NCBI RefSeq assembly: GCF_950295315.1
Contig: NC_080175.1
Span: forward strand, 71,152,752-71,216,751
Direction of reading: 5' to 3'
Source: Erinaceus europaeus
Taxonomy: Eukaryota > Chordata > Mammalia > Eulipotyphla > Erinaceidae
DNA: 64,000 nucleotides
Part shown: piece by piece, positions 23,050 to 35,278 of the stretch
Layout: every line of letters starts with the position of its first letter
How positions within the stretch are numbered: the first letter of the stretch is position 1
The notes under the pieces: generated by a model
The model's input: the letters and a program-made list of their open reading frames with translations, nothing else
What the model was told of the DNA's origin: nothing
The model's database searches: none
Program-made: the position numbers and the translations under genes

Positions 23050-23175
23050 TTATTTAACTTTATTATTATTAGAGAGAGAGAAAGGGAGAAAGCAAATCAC
23101 TACTGTATCTTATGCGATGCCAGAGATCAAATGATATAAGGCACTTACCTATGTACCAGCATCCTGACCCCTTGT
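23050..23175 (-). mobile_element. Old tRNA-like SINE
   Basis: TTATTATTATTAGAGAGAGAG, ATGCCAGAGATCAAATGATA and ACCAGCATCCTGACCCC, a decayed SINE on the minus strand. Confidence 0.4.
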
Positions 23176-23599
23176 ATTGTGTCTTCACTCAGAGAATACT
23201 ACAGCATAATTTCTCTCCATCAATGTTGCCTATGACTTGAATATAGTGGATGTAAAACCATGACCTTGGGAACAGTTGAGCTGGGTAAAGCTATTTGCTC
23301 CCATACTAAATGGCTTCATAATGCTGTGTTCTTGGCAGGATAAATCAGAGTCTTGATTTTTCCTACTTTTGCCAAGTTTCTGCCTCACTGTTGTTGTGCA
23401 GCTACTGGTAAAGAGTTCATTTGCTTTCTAATTAGCTGCTACTGAAACAGTGAGTCTTAGAAACTGAGCAAGTGAGTACATGACACTTTGCAAAATGATA
23501 GCAGAGCTATTGCACATAAAGGACTAAACATTTCTGTGACTAATAAAGATTGTTTTTCTGTAGTTATTTCTCTTTCCATCAACATCATCATTATCATCA

Positions 23600-23765
23600 T
23601 CATCACTACTGTTGACCTCTGGGACTTCACTGACCTGGGTCAACATTTTCAGACAAAGTCAGAGAGGCAGAGAGAGTTGAAAGAGAACACAGCACTGAAG
23701 TTTGCTTCAGTGTGATATGGGGCCATGTTCTAACTGGATCATTCAAGTGAGCTATTTTGCTGGCC
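23600..23765 (-). mobile_element. Family E SINE, old
   Basis: AGAGAACACAGCACTGAAGT, TTGCTTCAGTGTGATATGG and GAGCTATTTTGCTGGCC. The preceding 23580-23607 is a short ATC-rich repeat. Confidence 0.55.
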
Positions 23766-24063
23766 TGCAGTTATTTCCTTTAAGCAGTGATTTTACTTGT
23801 TATGTTTTATGTGATCTATTTTGAATTTTCTTTACTTCTCATTTTTTCTACTCTGGAAATACAGTTGGTACTGCATTTTATAATTAAAAGTTGCATAAGA
23901 AATTTTCAGAGACTAACTGAAGATTTTCATTTACATTATATAAATATTTATCCACCTAGAAAATAAAACCCTGCCGTTCATAGAAAGGAGCCTCAACGAA
24001 TATGCTGCAAATTACATTACATGACAGAATTAGGAGTGTATTACAAGTTGCTTTACTGAGACT

Positions 24064-24089
24064 TATACCTATTATCTGTAATAGGTATA
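24064..24089. repeat. Perfect hairpin, 11-bp arms
   Basis: TATACCTATTA, loop TCTG, TAATAGGTATA. Confidence 0.85.
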
Positions 24090-24744
24090 TACTACCTCTG
24101 AAATAAAGAAAAAATGAAGTTATCAACTACACAAAGCCAATAAAAGCAAAACTGTTAGCAACAATATCATAATGCAAAGCTCTTCCATTTTTGAATAAAT
24201 TATTTAAAACTATAAATATAGAATTTTAACATTGTAACTACCATGTGACAATTTTATGAATAATGGGCATTTTGAAAGGACAATAAGAATCTTAACACAT
24301 CATTGCTATAAATACTCTGTTACCTTGTGGGTAGGTAGGGATCCCTTTCAACATCTGAATATGGGGTAAGAGATTGCCCTAGAAAAATTACACACATACT
24401 AGAAAAGCTTGTGAAAATTCCCCAGGGGGTTACAGAGTCCCCTGAATTCATTCATTCACTATTTAGCATATTTATTGAGCATCCACTACATACCTGAGCC
24501 ATTTTCTGTGACTAAAACATAACAGTCAAAAACAATGACTAAATTAAAATCAGAACACTTTTTTAAGAAACATGCCTACAGGACTAAACAAAAGTGCTTG
24601 CATGCCAAATAATATTAAATTACTGTTATGCTCAAAGGAATTCCTGTTAATAAAACGCTTGGGAAGAAACGTGTATCCTTCAAATGGCACAACTAACTAT
24701 AAGTGTATTCACAGCCAGCAGAGAGATATTAGGATATAAAATTA

Positions 24745-24945
24745 GAAACTTACTCCCATATTCCTGGATCCAGGCTCTAGCCCCCAAAGGGGGAGCACCA
24801 GGAATGATGAAATACTGACGCTGACATTTCTCTTTCTCTCTCCCTTTCTCTGTCTCTATAAGAAGAGAAAATGACCACCAGGAATGATGAAGCCTTTGCG
24901 CAGACACTGAGTCCAAGTGGTAACCCTTGAGGAAAAATTAATTAA
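24745..24945 (+). mobile_element. Family B-like SINE with the 3' module
   Basis: CCTGGATCCAGGCTCTAGCC, CT-rich body, then ACCAGGAATGATGAAGCC...CACTGAGTCCAAGTGGTAACC and an ATTAATTA tail. Confidence 0.6.
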
Positions 24946-24954
24946 TTAAAATGG

Positions 24955-25100
24955 AGGGGAGAAAGGGAACGTCTCATAAGGGTTCTGCAAAAGACTTTCC
25001 AGCCTGAGGTTTCAGTGTCCCAGGTTCAATCCCCAGCACCACCATCAGCCAGAGCAGAGCAGTGCTCTGATAAAATAAGCAAATAAAGAAATAAAATTTT
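24955..25100 (+). mobile_element. Family D SINE
   Basis: TTCTGCAAAAGACTTTCCAG, CCCAGGTTCAATCCCCAGCA and CAGAGCAGTGCTCTGATAAA. Confidence 0.75.
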
Positions 25101-25523
25101 GTCCCAGATGAAATTTTAAGAGATTAGCATAAAGGAAACAGAAGATCTAAAATTTCTGAGATCTACAATTTCTGTTCTACAAGTAGAAATTGGGCAAAGA
25201 GGTAGAAACAAAGGCTACTAAAATAGTATAGCCAAAGAACAGTAGAAAAAGGTGACTGATTTCCTGAAGCCAAACGAATAAAATCTCTTGAAATGAAGGG
25301 AGTAATCAGCTATTTGACTGCTGCTGGTAAGACAGTGGGGAATAGGAGTTAGATTGTTAAAATGCTGTATTTATGAATTTTGAATAATTTAATTACTCCA
25401 AAGATGTCAGTGCTTTGCATTATGACATTGTTGCTAGCAATACTGAATTTAGCAGTTTGGAAGTTATTGGTGAGCACAACCAAATTTATTTTTAGTGAAT
25501 TGGTATTAAAAATATGTGATTAG

Positions 25524-25775
25524 GGGCTGGGAGATAGCTCTTCCAGGATGGGGCATATCTTAGCCTGTATAAACTCTATGTTTGAGCACAGGTACCACAT
25601 GGAAGCACCATGGACAGCAGTAGAGGGAGAGTTCTGTGGAGGACAGAGCTTTATTTCTTTCTCTCCCTCTCTTCTACCTCCCTCTCTGTATAGTAGAGGA
25701 TCTCTAGAGGAAAAGAGAGGCCCAAGTGAAATGTGGCCACACAAGGATGTTGAAATTACCAGGAGATAAGCCAGG
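25524..25775 (+). mobile_element. Family E-like SINE
   Basis: GGGGCTGGGAGATAGCTCTT head and CAGGTACCACATGGAAGCAC, with a CT-rich middle. It resembles the old copy at 57275-57480. Confidence 0.5.
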
Positions 25776-25778
25776 AAT

Positions 25779-25970
25779 GGGGCCAGGTGGTGGTACACCT
25801 TACCATGTGCAAGGATCCAAGTTCAATCCTCCCACCCCGTCCCCACCTGCAGGGGGAAAGCTTCAGGAGTGGTGAAGTAGGGCTATAGGTGTTCCTTCCT
25901 CTCTCCCTGTCTATCGCACCTTCCCTCTGGATGTCTCTCTTTCTCCATCCAGTAAATAAAATAATTTTAA
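25779..25970 (+). mobile_element. Family B SINE
   Basis: GGGGCCAGGTGGTGGTACAC head, CCCCACCTGCAGGGGGAAAGC and an AAATAAAATAATTTTAAAA tail. Confidence 0.85.
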
Positions 25971-26039
25971 AAAATAAGCCAGGGATAACTCTTTAAAATC
26001 TGTATGTATGCAGAGCTGGACTTCACACATGCACGATTT

Positions 26040-26215
26040 TAACACACTGGACTGCTTTTTGATTTGGGTAGAGAGACAGAGTAAAGAAGAGATACCACAG
26101 CATCAGAGTTTCTTCTGGTATCTTTGTAACCCCACTTTGTACTGGGGTTCAAACCTGTACTGCATGCATGGCGAGGGAGGTACTCACCCTACCCACTGAG
26201 CTCGCTCTCTACTCA
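26040..26215 (-). mobile_element. Old family E SINE
   Basis: AGAGACAGAGTAAAGAAGAG, GATACCACAGCATCAGAGTT and GGGGTTCAAACCTGTACTGC on the minus strand. Confidence 0.5.
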
Positions 26216-26319
26216 AGTACTTTTTTATAGAAGAGAACCTAAAACTAAAAGCTTTGAAGAATAAATAGTGCCCTGTGAATACTTGCATTATTGTTCTAGG
26301 TTTAGGGTTGGTTGTAAAG

Positions 26320-26420
26320 GAAGTCCCAGCTTCAAAAACCCCACACCATCATAAGCCAGAGCTGATCAGTGATGTAGTATAAATAAAATAAGTAATTAAA
26401 TAAACAAACAAATAAATACA
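26320..26420 (+). mobile_element. Family D SINE fragment
   Basis: ACACCATCATAAGCCAGAGC, TGATCAGTGATGTAGTATAA and an (AAAT)n-type tail. Confidence 0.6.
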
Positions 26421-26429
26421 GGAAATGGG

Positions 26430-28555
26430 GAGAGGGGACACTTCCTAAGAGGGCTGCAGTGGATGAAATGTCATTAGGAGAGAGGCAGGTATTAGTTAAA
26501 GCAAGAAGGGGAGAAAATGTTCTCTGAATAGGCAGAGTAGGCAGCCTGTCTTGAAGGGTGATATCCAAAGGCACAGCAGTACAGAGAAGGGAGGAGAAAC
26601 AAACTACAGATTTCCAGTGCAAGCCAGACCCTGCTAAGTCTAAATAAACCTCTCTGTATAATCCAAGGCTCTCAGCTGAATGAGCCAGGACCATTTTGGC
26701 TTCTTGCTGTTATACCTGAAGTGCTTCTGTTATGGGGAAAGAGCTTTTCTTTGTTCCATGGTTGGTTTTGAATTTTGTTTTCTTTTGATCTGAAACTCCT
26801 TGGGTCTCCTGTCATTTTCACTCAGAAAGGTGAAGTCCGACTTGAGATGTAACCATAGTGAAAATACACTACAAAAGGAAACCTAATACAACCCCCAACA
26901 ATGTAGAGAAGAAAAGTATTTTCCATCACCAGGATGCAAACATTTGATCAAATTCATATGATTTGTTCCATTTAAATCTCTATACGTTTTATTTTAGTTA
27001 TCATGAGTCAAAACCATTTGTCCTTCTCATCATCAAATATTACTTAGATGTTTTCTTAATTGAGGTGATTTAATGTACCTATTATACCTTATCCATATTA
27101 TTTAAGTCAAAACAGAATACTTCAATGTACTAATATAGGAATAATAGCCAGATCCTATAAACAAGTAAGTAAATATCTTGCTTTCAACTTAGTTACGCTG
27201 CTAAATAATTTCACTAGCTAACTAGAGCTTATAGACCACATTAGATGAAACATATAATGGTAATGCTTAATGCGAGTTTTAATTGTTGATGCACATAGTT
27301 TTTGTTTTGTGATTAGTCTTGAGTTCCCAATTACAGTAAAAAAAAAATGACCTTCAAGTCTGAACTATAAAATACTGTTTCTCTTCACTTTAAGTATGAA
27401 GGTCTCAGGAACCCAATTGCATTTTCAGCGATGTAATTTTTGCCCCTTGACAACCGGCCATCTTGCTTATTTATTACACTAGTTTACAGTAGCAGCCGAC
27501 CATTCTCACAAGCACCAGAAAGAAGGATAATTTAGCAGTGAATAATTTGTTTGCATTGATTTATGGAATGGCTCTTGAAGGCTCATTTTGACTGAGCGAC
27601 CTTGACTCTTAATATTTGGTCAATGCCAAACACATAATAGTTAAAGAATGAATATTTATATGAGGTAAAGGAGATAAATTGTAAATAGTGACTGATAAGA
27701 AAACTGGTACAAGAATGATGCATTGGTGACAAATAAATGTGAAGGAAAAATGTACTCTCAAGAGGTGATACTGGTTTGTGGGGGCTGGGGCAGGCCTCAA
27801 GGATAAATAAAGTACCACCACACCTTTAAATATGGAATCAAATTGAGGTGTGAGTAATTAATAATCCTTACTGTGTTCGGAGTTTCTCACATTATTCCCT
27901 TTTAAATGTATACAACATCTCATAATAATAATTATGTAACTCTGATGTCTTTTATTTTGTGCTTACCATTTTAATTTGTCAGAGTTCTGCATGTTAATTA
28001 GCATCATTTTTTTTTTAAATCATAAATTACCAAATAAAGAAAAAAGTCATTTTCATCTGGTCTGGCTATGTGCACATTTACTTAATGCATACCAGACTCT
28101 GCAGGAAACATCATTTTGGACTGTGTGGCATATTGCCACCTCCTGATTGTCTCACTATATGTAAAAAGGTGTTGGCAGCATTTTTCTCTGTTCTTTGAAA
28201 CACTGACAATACTGACTTAATCTGACTTTTTCCCCCTTGTTTTTATTACCTATGATAATTCATTAGTGTTAATCTCTTCATTGTGTAAGTAGGAAGATAG
28301 TTTACCAAGTTGATGATGCCACTAAGGCAGTACTCAATATCCTGTTAGATTTGTATTTTTGCATTTTCAAGTGTGACGTCACGTAGGTTCTTTTCTATAA
28401 TCACAGATGATTGAGGCTCATCTAGTAGCTTGTGTGTTCTTTTGGATAAGATTATATTTCTAGTTAGCAAAATTAAGTCTGTACTATGCGCTTGTACACC
28501 TTTCACTCTTCCAGACAGCTCTTCTCTTTCCAATCTTGGCATTATTTATTTCAGT
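26430..28555. other. Repeat-poor intron with possible conserved non-coding sequence
   Basis: This is the longest stretch of the inter-exon intron without a clear transposon. 27380-28260 has the balanced, homopolymer-poor, TAATTA/TTAATTAGC-containing look of conserved non-coding elements. That is an impression, not a measurement. Confidence 0.3.
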
Positions 28556-28559
28556 TTGT

Positions 28560-28722
28560 TTGTTTGTTTGTTTTTCTTGAGATAGAGACAAAAAGGCAGA
28601 GAGTGAAGGAGACCATAGCACTGAAGCTTTCTTCAGTGCAGTGGGGGGGGGGGGGCTTGGCTTGAACCTGAGTCTCACACATGGCAAAGGAACACACTAA
28701 GTGAGTTATTCCATCTGCCTTA
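28560..28722 (-). mobile_element. Family E SINE
   Basis: TTTGTTTGTTTGTTTTTCTTG tail, GAGACCATAGCACTGAAGCT, a run of 13 G (28642-28654), CTTGGCTTGAACCTGAGTCT and the head end near 28722. Confidence 0.65.
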
Positions 28723-28781
28723 TTCTAGTGACTTTGCATTGCCTTTCAGAATCATAGAACTTGATTTGTACAGTTTCATAC

Positions 28782-28831
<50 letters not shown>
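28782..28831. repeat. (GT)n microsatellite
   Basis: About 25 uninterrupted GT units. Confidence 0.97.
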
Positions 28832-28834
<3 letters not shown>

Positions 28835-29095
28835 GTTCACCACACCCAGCACCAAAGTCCCTTTGCTTCAAAATACTGTTGCTCCCCTGTTCTTTTTGTT
28901 AACCACCATGGTTTTCAGTGTGTGGGAGTCAGTATGGTTATTCTCATTTGGCTTGCAGGTTTGTTTGTTTTACATTCCACCTGAATGAAAACATCTGGCA
29001 GTTGTCTTTCACATCTTGTTTCACTTAGCATAATCCCCTCTAGCTCCATCCATTTTGTTGCAAATGATACAATATTATCTTTAAATTAATTACAA
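28832..29095 (-). mobile_element. L1 3' UTR fragment, antisense
   Basis: On the minus strand it reads CAAAATGGATGGAGCTAGAG, then AAGTGAAACAAGATGTGAAA, and ends GGTGCTGGGTGTGGTGAACT directly beside the GT repeat at 28782-28831. Confidence 0.65.
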
Positions 29096-29577
29096 ATAAT
29101 TGCAGCTCTAAGCTTTTCTATAGATAAATGGAGGGGTACACTAGGAAACTTTCCTGGGGTCTTTCCTATGGAGTACAGTGTAGTTCATCTGACACTATTA
29201 ATTTCCAATGGAATTCATTCATTTCCATGGGAATTATGAATTGAAAATAGAACTTCCTTTCTTAGGCTATGGCAAGTTATGTGCCCTAACAGTGACCTGT
29301 CTCTCAGGCCCTAACCTACCTGAGACATAGCTTACCTGCCTTGTTCAAACTAACTGAGAAATTTGATGAAATTGGCCATCCAACAATTCAAAAACACAAG
29401 TTTACTCTTATTCCCTACTACATTCTTGTATGAATTCTGACTGTGTAACTTTATTGAAAGTTATTTTCCTTTTGTTGATACTCCACACATAGTTCAATAA
29501 AGGTTCTGAGAAAGCTGGATCTGATTGTAACAAAATCTGATTGTCACTCATTATCAGGATTTGTCTTCCCAAACCAG

Positions 29578-29650
29578 TTATTTTTCTCTCTCCTTCACTG
29601 GCTGTCTCTATCCAATAAATAAATAATGATCAGTAAGGAAGAAAGAAAGA
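29578..29650 (+). mobile_element. Family B SINE tail fragment
   Basis: CACTGGCTGTCTCTATCCAA followed by TAAATAAATAATG; only the 3' end remains. Confidence 0.55.
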
Positions 29651-30037
29651 ACTCTTACTTTCATGTTAATTACCTTTATTCATGCCTTTTTATTTTTTGG
29701 TTTCTTAGTTTGACCAAAATATAATTAAACTCACATGTCCTACTAAATATACAACATCTTGTCAAATAAAAGAAAAATAAAGGAGACATGATTTTGATTC
29801 ATTCAACAAAGGTTGTTTAACTTTTCTAAAGCATTCAATATCTAGATCTTTGGTAGAAAATATAACACAATAGCAGCATCTGTGGGCCAAAACATTGGGC
29901 TCTTAGTTCAATTTCTTTGTCAGGTAGACACATATTTAGAGGAAAATCCATTGTAGGCAATATGTTGGAAATTTTATTATATTTTTATCTGCCTTGATCA
30001 CTTAGAGCTTCAGATGGATGGGCAATCTTTAGATCAT

Positions 30038-30089
<52 letters not shown>

Positions 30090-31234
30090 GCCTAATTCTC
30101 TTAAGCATGCCACTTTAGCATCTCTGAAGATAGATTTTTTTTCTGCTTTCCGTGTAGGATATAATTGTCTACAATCTTGATGGATGATGTAAAGCTAAAT
30201 AATCTTTTGCATTTACATTGTGGAAAATACTGTTAAATTATTTGGATCTCTCTTGGTCAAATATTTAATTACTACATTTCTTCCTCAGCCTAAGATTTCT
30301 TTTTGTTCAACTTTAAGTAAGCAACTGAGATGACTCATTATGATTCATCCTAAAGGAGGCAGCATAAAGAATAGCAAATGTAGGATAATAAAGGACTGAC
30401 TTTTCTGTCCCCTGGCTGAAATCACATCAGCGATTTCTTTTCTTCTCTTTAGTGATGTCACAAGATATTTTTAAGATGACATTAAGTAACAGACATTTTC
30501 CCCAAAATAATGTTCTGTTTTTCTTTTAACCACTGTGTTATGTGGAACATAAATCATGCGTTTTCTTGTCACTATAAATCAGTAAAGTATAGTCTGTGAT
30601 TGTGCAATTGTTAGCACCTTTAAAACTGTGATAAGCTTATCCACATAAGAATAGATTCTGTGAAATACTATTAGAGTGAAACGCTGTGTTTGTTTGATAA
30701 AAAAAAAATGTAGTTTTAGAGTATGACCAGTCCATTTCACTCTTAATTTAAAATGAAATTGAATAGGTCTTAAAGAATACAGCTGCAACATAATAGCAAC
30801 AGATTGAAAAATGGAAATAAACTCAGATGTACAGCTACTTGGGTTATGAAACCCTGAAGAGAGAATGTTCATACTACACAGTAAGAATTGTTTTTTTTTT
30901 TTTTTGAATGCACTATTTCTGTGGGTGCAGCAAGAGAGGATATGGTTAAACAAAACAAGTCAGGAGAAAAAGATGGTTTCACTCACCTGTAGGATATAAC
31001 AGGTCAAAGAATAGGCACAGGAAAAGGCAAGAAAAAGCAAAATCTTGAATTTGAACTGCAGAATGGAGTTTGTCAAAGGCAGAGGGTAGAGGAAGTTTCA
31101 AGCACTGAAGGGTTCTGGTGGACTTTGGTGGAGAGATACTGACACCGGTGGTGTGTGATATTCCCAGAAAAACAAACAAGCACCATTTGAAGTGGTATGA
31201 AACTGTATCCTTAAAATACATACAGCCTTGTACA
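29651..31234. other. AT-rich intron, unassigned
   Basis: Holds the GT repeat at 30039-30087. The minus-strand 124-codon frame at 30579-30953 has no domain and is low in complexity. Confidence 0.5.
30039..30087. repeat. (GT)n microsatellite
   Basis: About 24 uninterrupted GT units. Confidence 0.97.
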
Positions 31235-31458
31235 CCATATTTAAGTATTTTATTTATATGTATTCATTTATTTTGGATAGAGACAGAGAGAGAAATTGAC
31301 AGAAGGGTATCTCGAGATAGAGAGGAAGAGAAATATATCTACAGCACTGTTTCACCACTTATGAAGCTTCCCTCCTGCAGTTGGGGACTTGGAGCTTGAA
31401 TTGGTCTCTTTTTGCATTGTAACATGTGCACTCTACCAGATACTATACCACTCAGGTT
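31235..31458 (-). mobile_element. Family B SINE
   Basis: TTCATTTATTTTGGATAGAG tail, AAGCTTCCCTCCTGCAGTTG, and CTCTACCAGATACTATACC head. Confidence 0.78.
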
Positions 31459-32335
31459 CCTGTACACCATTTTTATTTCAACTGAAAATAGACTTCTGGA
31501 GCCAGACCACGGTGCGTCTAGAGGAGCACACATATCGTCATACTCAGTATGACACGAGTGCTTGAACTCAAACCATGTGCATAACAGGTATGAGCCCTAC
31601 AGTTGAAACATCTTCTGGTATTTCTTACTGGGTGAGGCATTTCTTCAGAATAGAATTTTACCTGTATATTCCTTTGCCTCCTTTCCAGAACTTATAGATC
31701 AATACATATATAGATCAACTCACTCATTTATCTTACTTTGAGATGAAGGCTGTTTCTGCTTGAACTTTAGAAGTGTGTTTCAGTTGTCTCTTGAGTAATA
31801 TCAAGGTAGTCTCAGTAGGCAGCATCAGTTATTTTGTATGCCACTAAACTTGTTTTTCAATATTTCTTACAATGTTTTAAACACATAGTGACTTTTCAGT
31901 TGAGGCAAAAATGTACAAGGATTGTTTTTTAAAGGTGTTCTTTGTATGATCCTTTTCCTCTTCACACATTTGGGAGGCTAGCCTGTGAACAGGAAAAATG
32001 GGTTCAGATTTATAGACAATATAAAATAAATCAAGGATCAGTATTCAAATAGATATGGGAATAATAAGTGTTATACAATTATGCTGAGAGGAAGCAAGGG
32101 CTGGGAAAAGTGAAAAGGAGTAGCAGCTCTGAATAAAATCATCGGTAGGACTGTAAATGTGTGAGTTGTTGATAATGTGCTTAGTTTGTAGAAGCTAGGA
32201 ATAGTAACTTATGTTTACATAGTGATTTACTTGTGTTTCTATAGTGATTTACATTGCTTAAGGAGTGAAATTGCTCTTCTCCCCAAAGAAGCTAAAGGAC
32301 AATAGTATCAAGTGATCTAATCAAGATCATAATGA
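31459..32335. other. Intron, unassigned
   Basis: Nothing recognised. 31480-31620 contains a few CpGs and may be a decayed SINE. Confidence 0.4.
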
Positions 32336-32760
32336 AGGCCAGAGAAATAGCTCAGCTGAGAAGGTGCCTGTTTTTCCAGGCACATAACCAGGTTCTAATC
32401 CAGCCCTTATTCCTCTGGGGGAAGTTTTGGGTGCTGTGGTATCTTTCTCACTCTTTCTTTCTTTTTTTAAATCTTTATTTATTGGATAGAGACAGCCAGA
32501 AATCAAGAGGGATGAGGGTAATAGAGAGGGAGACAGACAGAGAGAGACACCTGCAGCACTGCTTCAACACTCGCAAAGCTTCCCCCTACAAGTGGGGACC
32601 GGGAGCTTGAACCCGGGTCCTTGTACATTGTAATACGTGCGCTCAAACAGGTGTACCACCAACCGGCCCCTCTTTCTCACTATTTCTACGGAAAAAGTCA
32701 TTTGGAGTGGTAATCCACCAGCAGGAATAAGAACAATAGAAAAAATAGACCACACTGATA
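32336..32760 (+). mobile_element. Family E SINE, split by a family B insertion
   Basis: Head AGAAATAGCTCAGCTGAGAA to TCTTTCTCACTCTTTCT, then after the insertion TCTTTCTCACTATTTCTACG to AATAGAAAAAATAG. The repeated TCTTTCTCACT is the target duplication of the inner SINE. Confidence 0.72.
32468..32667 (-). mobile_element. Family B SINE nested in family E
   Basis: Full body from the AAATCTTTATTTATTGGATAG tail to the CACCAACCGGCCC head, with GAGCTTGAACCCGGGTCCTT as the box B side. Well preserved. Confidence 0.9.
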
Positions 32761-33184
32761 ATATTTAAGTACAGTCCAGACTCTTACCTACTTTTTGATA
32801 CTAAGTTCTTGGCTTACAGTCTTCCTGCACATATAACTTTAAGAAAAACGTATTAACCCTCTCTGGAAAAGTGCTTGTATTTTTTACATAGTAAGCCTGA
32901 ACTATAAAGGACATCAATCAGTGCTATGTTTTCTGGCATTTCCTGTGTCTTCATGAAGTTTTCATATTCCTAAGAATATTTCTATGGGTTACTGGGAAAT
33001 CCTATTTTAATTTGGCTTAATTTTATTTTAATCTATCATTATCCATATCCAATTTCTACTTGGTTTCCCTTTTCAGTTACTGAATTTTTAGAAAATAATA
33101 AAACAGTAAAAAAAAAAAAAAGCAATTGTTTATCCTGATTATGAAAGAAAATCCCTTTGAATGATGTTGTAGGCATTATTTAAA

Positions 33185-33420
33185 AAATGTTTATTATTAC
33201 TAGATTATTTTTATCAGTGATTTAAAAATGGTTTACAAAATTACAGGGGTATATTTCTACACCACATCAACCACATTTCTGACACCCTATCCCAATATGC
33301 ATCCCTTTTACCAATGGATAACCACCTTAATTGTCACAAACCAACCACCTTAGTTGTTGGTTACATTTTTTTAATTTATATTTTGATTCTTTCTATTGAA
33401 TATATGAGTAAAACCATTTC
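33185..33420 (-). mobile_element. L1 3' UTR fragment, antisense
   Basis: T-rich start followed by TTATCAGTGATTTAAAAATG and TTTACAAAATTACAGGGGTA, with CACCACATCAACCACATTTC. This is a diverged version of the antisense L1 end at 35330. Confidence 0.45.
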
Positions 33421-34682
33421 TAACAGCAGTTTCTGTTAGAAAAAATGCAAGCCACTTGGAAACAGATAAAACTATAGTAGTAAGAGTCTTTGACCTAGAC
33501 TTTGCACCAACCCACTTTTAAAAGATTGCAGAGTAGGCATTATTTAATATATTTAAAATGAGAGATTATCTTATAATACAGTAGCTGCTCACCTAAATTC
33601 CTAAGTGGCTACCACATATCAGATTTTGTGCAGGATCTGGAGATACCCAAAGAAGATATTTTCTGGGAGTACTTCTTGTTCAAATAAATGAAAAAACCAA
33701 CAGATAGTAGTTGAAAATATTAAAGGTGCTGTGATCAAAATACATGAAGTTATATGCCATAAACATTTTTAGATACTGGGAAGATATCAATGAATAGATG
33801 GAAACTCTTCCCTCATGGAGCTGTTAGAATTATAGGGACTTTAAAGGTCATGGGTATCAAAGAAACTGTGATATGAGGTCAGAAATATTTACCTAGAAAC
33901 ATTTATTTCTGGATCTTCGTTGAAGGAACAGCCCAGATCTAATTGGCATAGAAACAGCTATTAGGACCCTTTGAAACTGTCAAAATAATTGAGTGAACAC
34001 TGGAAGTGAGGTGACTTTTCAATTTGAAAATTCGTACCCTGAAGTGATTCTGAGGTTAGGCTGGGTGGTAGGTTTCTACTGTCAGGGGCCTTTCTGGAAG
34101 CAGCCAGTTCCTCAAGCTATCAATTTTCTACACCCAGAACACCATGAAAGATAAATTCATTTAAAGCTAAATAAGGTAGAATGGTACAATTTGTCTCACT
34201 TGATTCAATAACAATGTCTTCAATTTTGTAGTTTATGTTAGATCAGTACAGATTTTTCTTTCTTAAATGGACGACTTTCATGGATGTGGTACTTGTTTTT
34301 CCTGTTGTTCAGTCTTTGAATTCAAATAGAAAGAATCTGAATGTGCCTTAATCCATTTTGCAAAGATATTCTAAGTTCTCCATCTATAAACTTTGATGAA
34401 TCATCATCATTTAAGATAAACTCTTATCTTCATAAAATGACGTTATTATTATTGCTGTATTAGAGGACTACAGTTTTTCAACAAACAAAATATTTCCTCT
34501 CAAAAATGTTAAATTTCATAGTGTGGAATTGAACAAGATAATTAATGAGTATGGAATATTTGAAAACATCACTGTGACTAAATCTTGTGAATGCCTGCAA
34601 TTCATTTTGTTTTTATTGCAAATTTCATTGACAGGAGAGTTATAAAGAGGGTTAGCTCTTTGTTATCCTTAGGAAAGTTAGG
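33421..34682. other. Intron, unassigned
   Basis: AT-rich unique-looking sequence with no repeat family, exon or RNA gene seen. Confidence 0.5.
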
Positions 34683-34828
34683 TTTTTTTGTTTGTTTATT
34701 TTGTTTTGTGTTTTTCAGAACACTGCTCAGCTTTGGCTTAGGGTGGGAGTGAGGATTGAACTTGGGACTGTTGGTGCCTCATGTATGAAAGTCTTTTTTC
34801 ATTACTATCATGGTATCTCCCCAGTTCT
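34683..34828 (-). mobile_element. Family D SINE
   Basis: TTTGTTTGTTTATTTTGTTTTG tail, GAACACTGCTCAGCTTTGGC and ATGGTATCTCCCCAGTTC. Confidence 0.75.
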
Positions 34829-35074
34829 ATAGTTTTCTTTTGATATTGGAATCTACTTTGCTTATTCAGTAAATAATTACTGCGTATCAGCTATGCTGGG
34901 TTCTAAAGTAAGGAGACAGGTTCTATTGGCAAGTAAAGTAGTCCCTAGGAAATGAAAGTGAGATACACTAAAGATGAATGTATTAGAGGTTGATAGTTCT
35001 GAGGTAGACTATTTTTGTACAGCAACTAAATTTAATCTTGTTTTCTTTCTCTTAGCACATCATCTCTTTCTTTA

Positions 35075-35268
35075 AAAAGATTTTATTTATTTAATTATTT
35101 ATTAGATAGAGACAGGGAAACTGGCAGGGTAGAAAGAGAGAGAGATACCTGCAGTCCTGCCTCACCACTTCTGAAGTATCCCCCCTGCAGATGGGAGCCA
35201 GGGGTTTGCACCCGGGGTCTTGTGCACTGTAATGTGTGTGCTTAACCAGGTGTGCTACCACCAGGCCC
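35075..35268 (-). mobile_element. Family B SINE
   Basis: TTTATTTATTTAATTATTTA tail, TATCCCCCCTGCAGATGGG, GCTTAACCAGGTGTGCTACC and CCAGGCCC head. Confidence 0.88.
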
Positions 35269-35278
35269 TTCATATCAC

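Noticed and set aside
30579..30953. 124-codon minus-strand ORF
   Set aside because: AT-rich, with no domain, no splice sites and no similarity I recognise.
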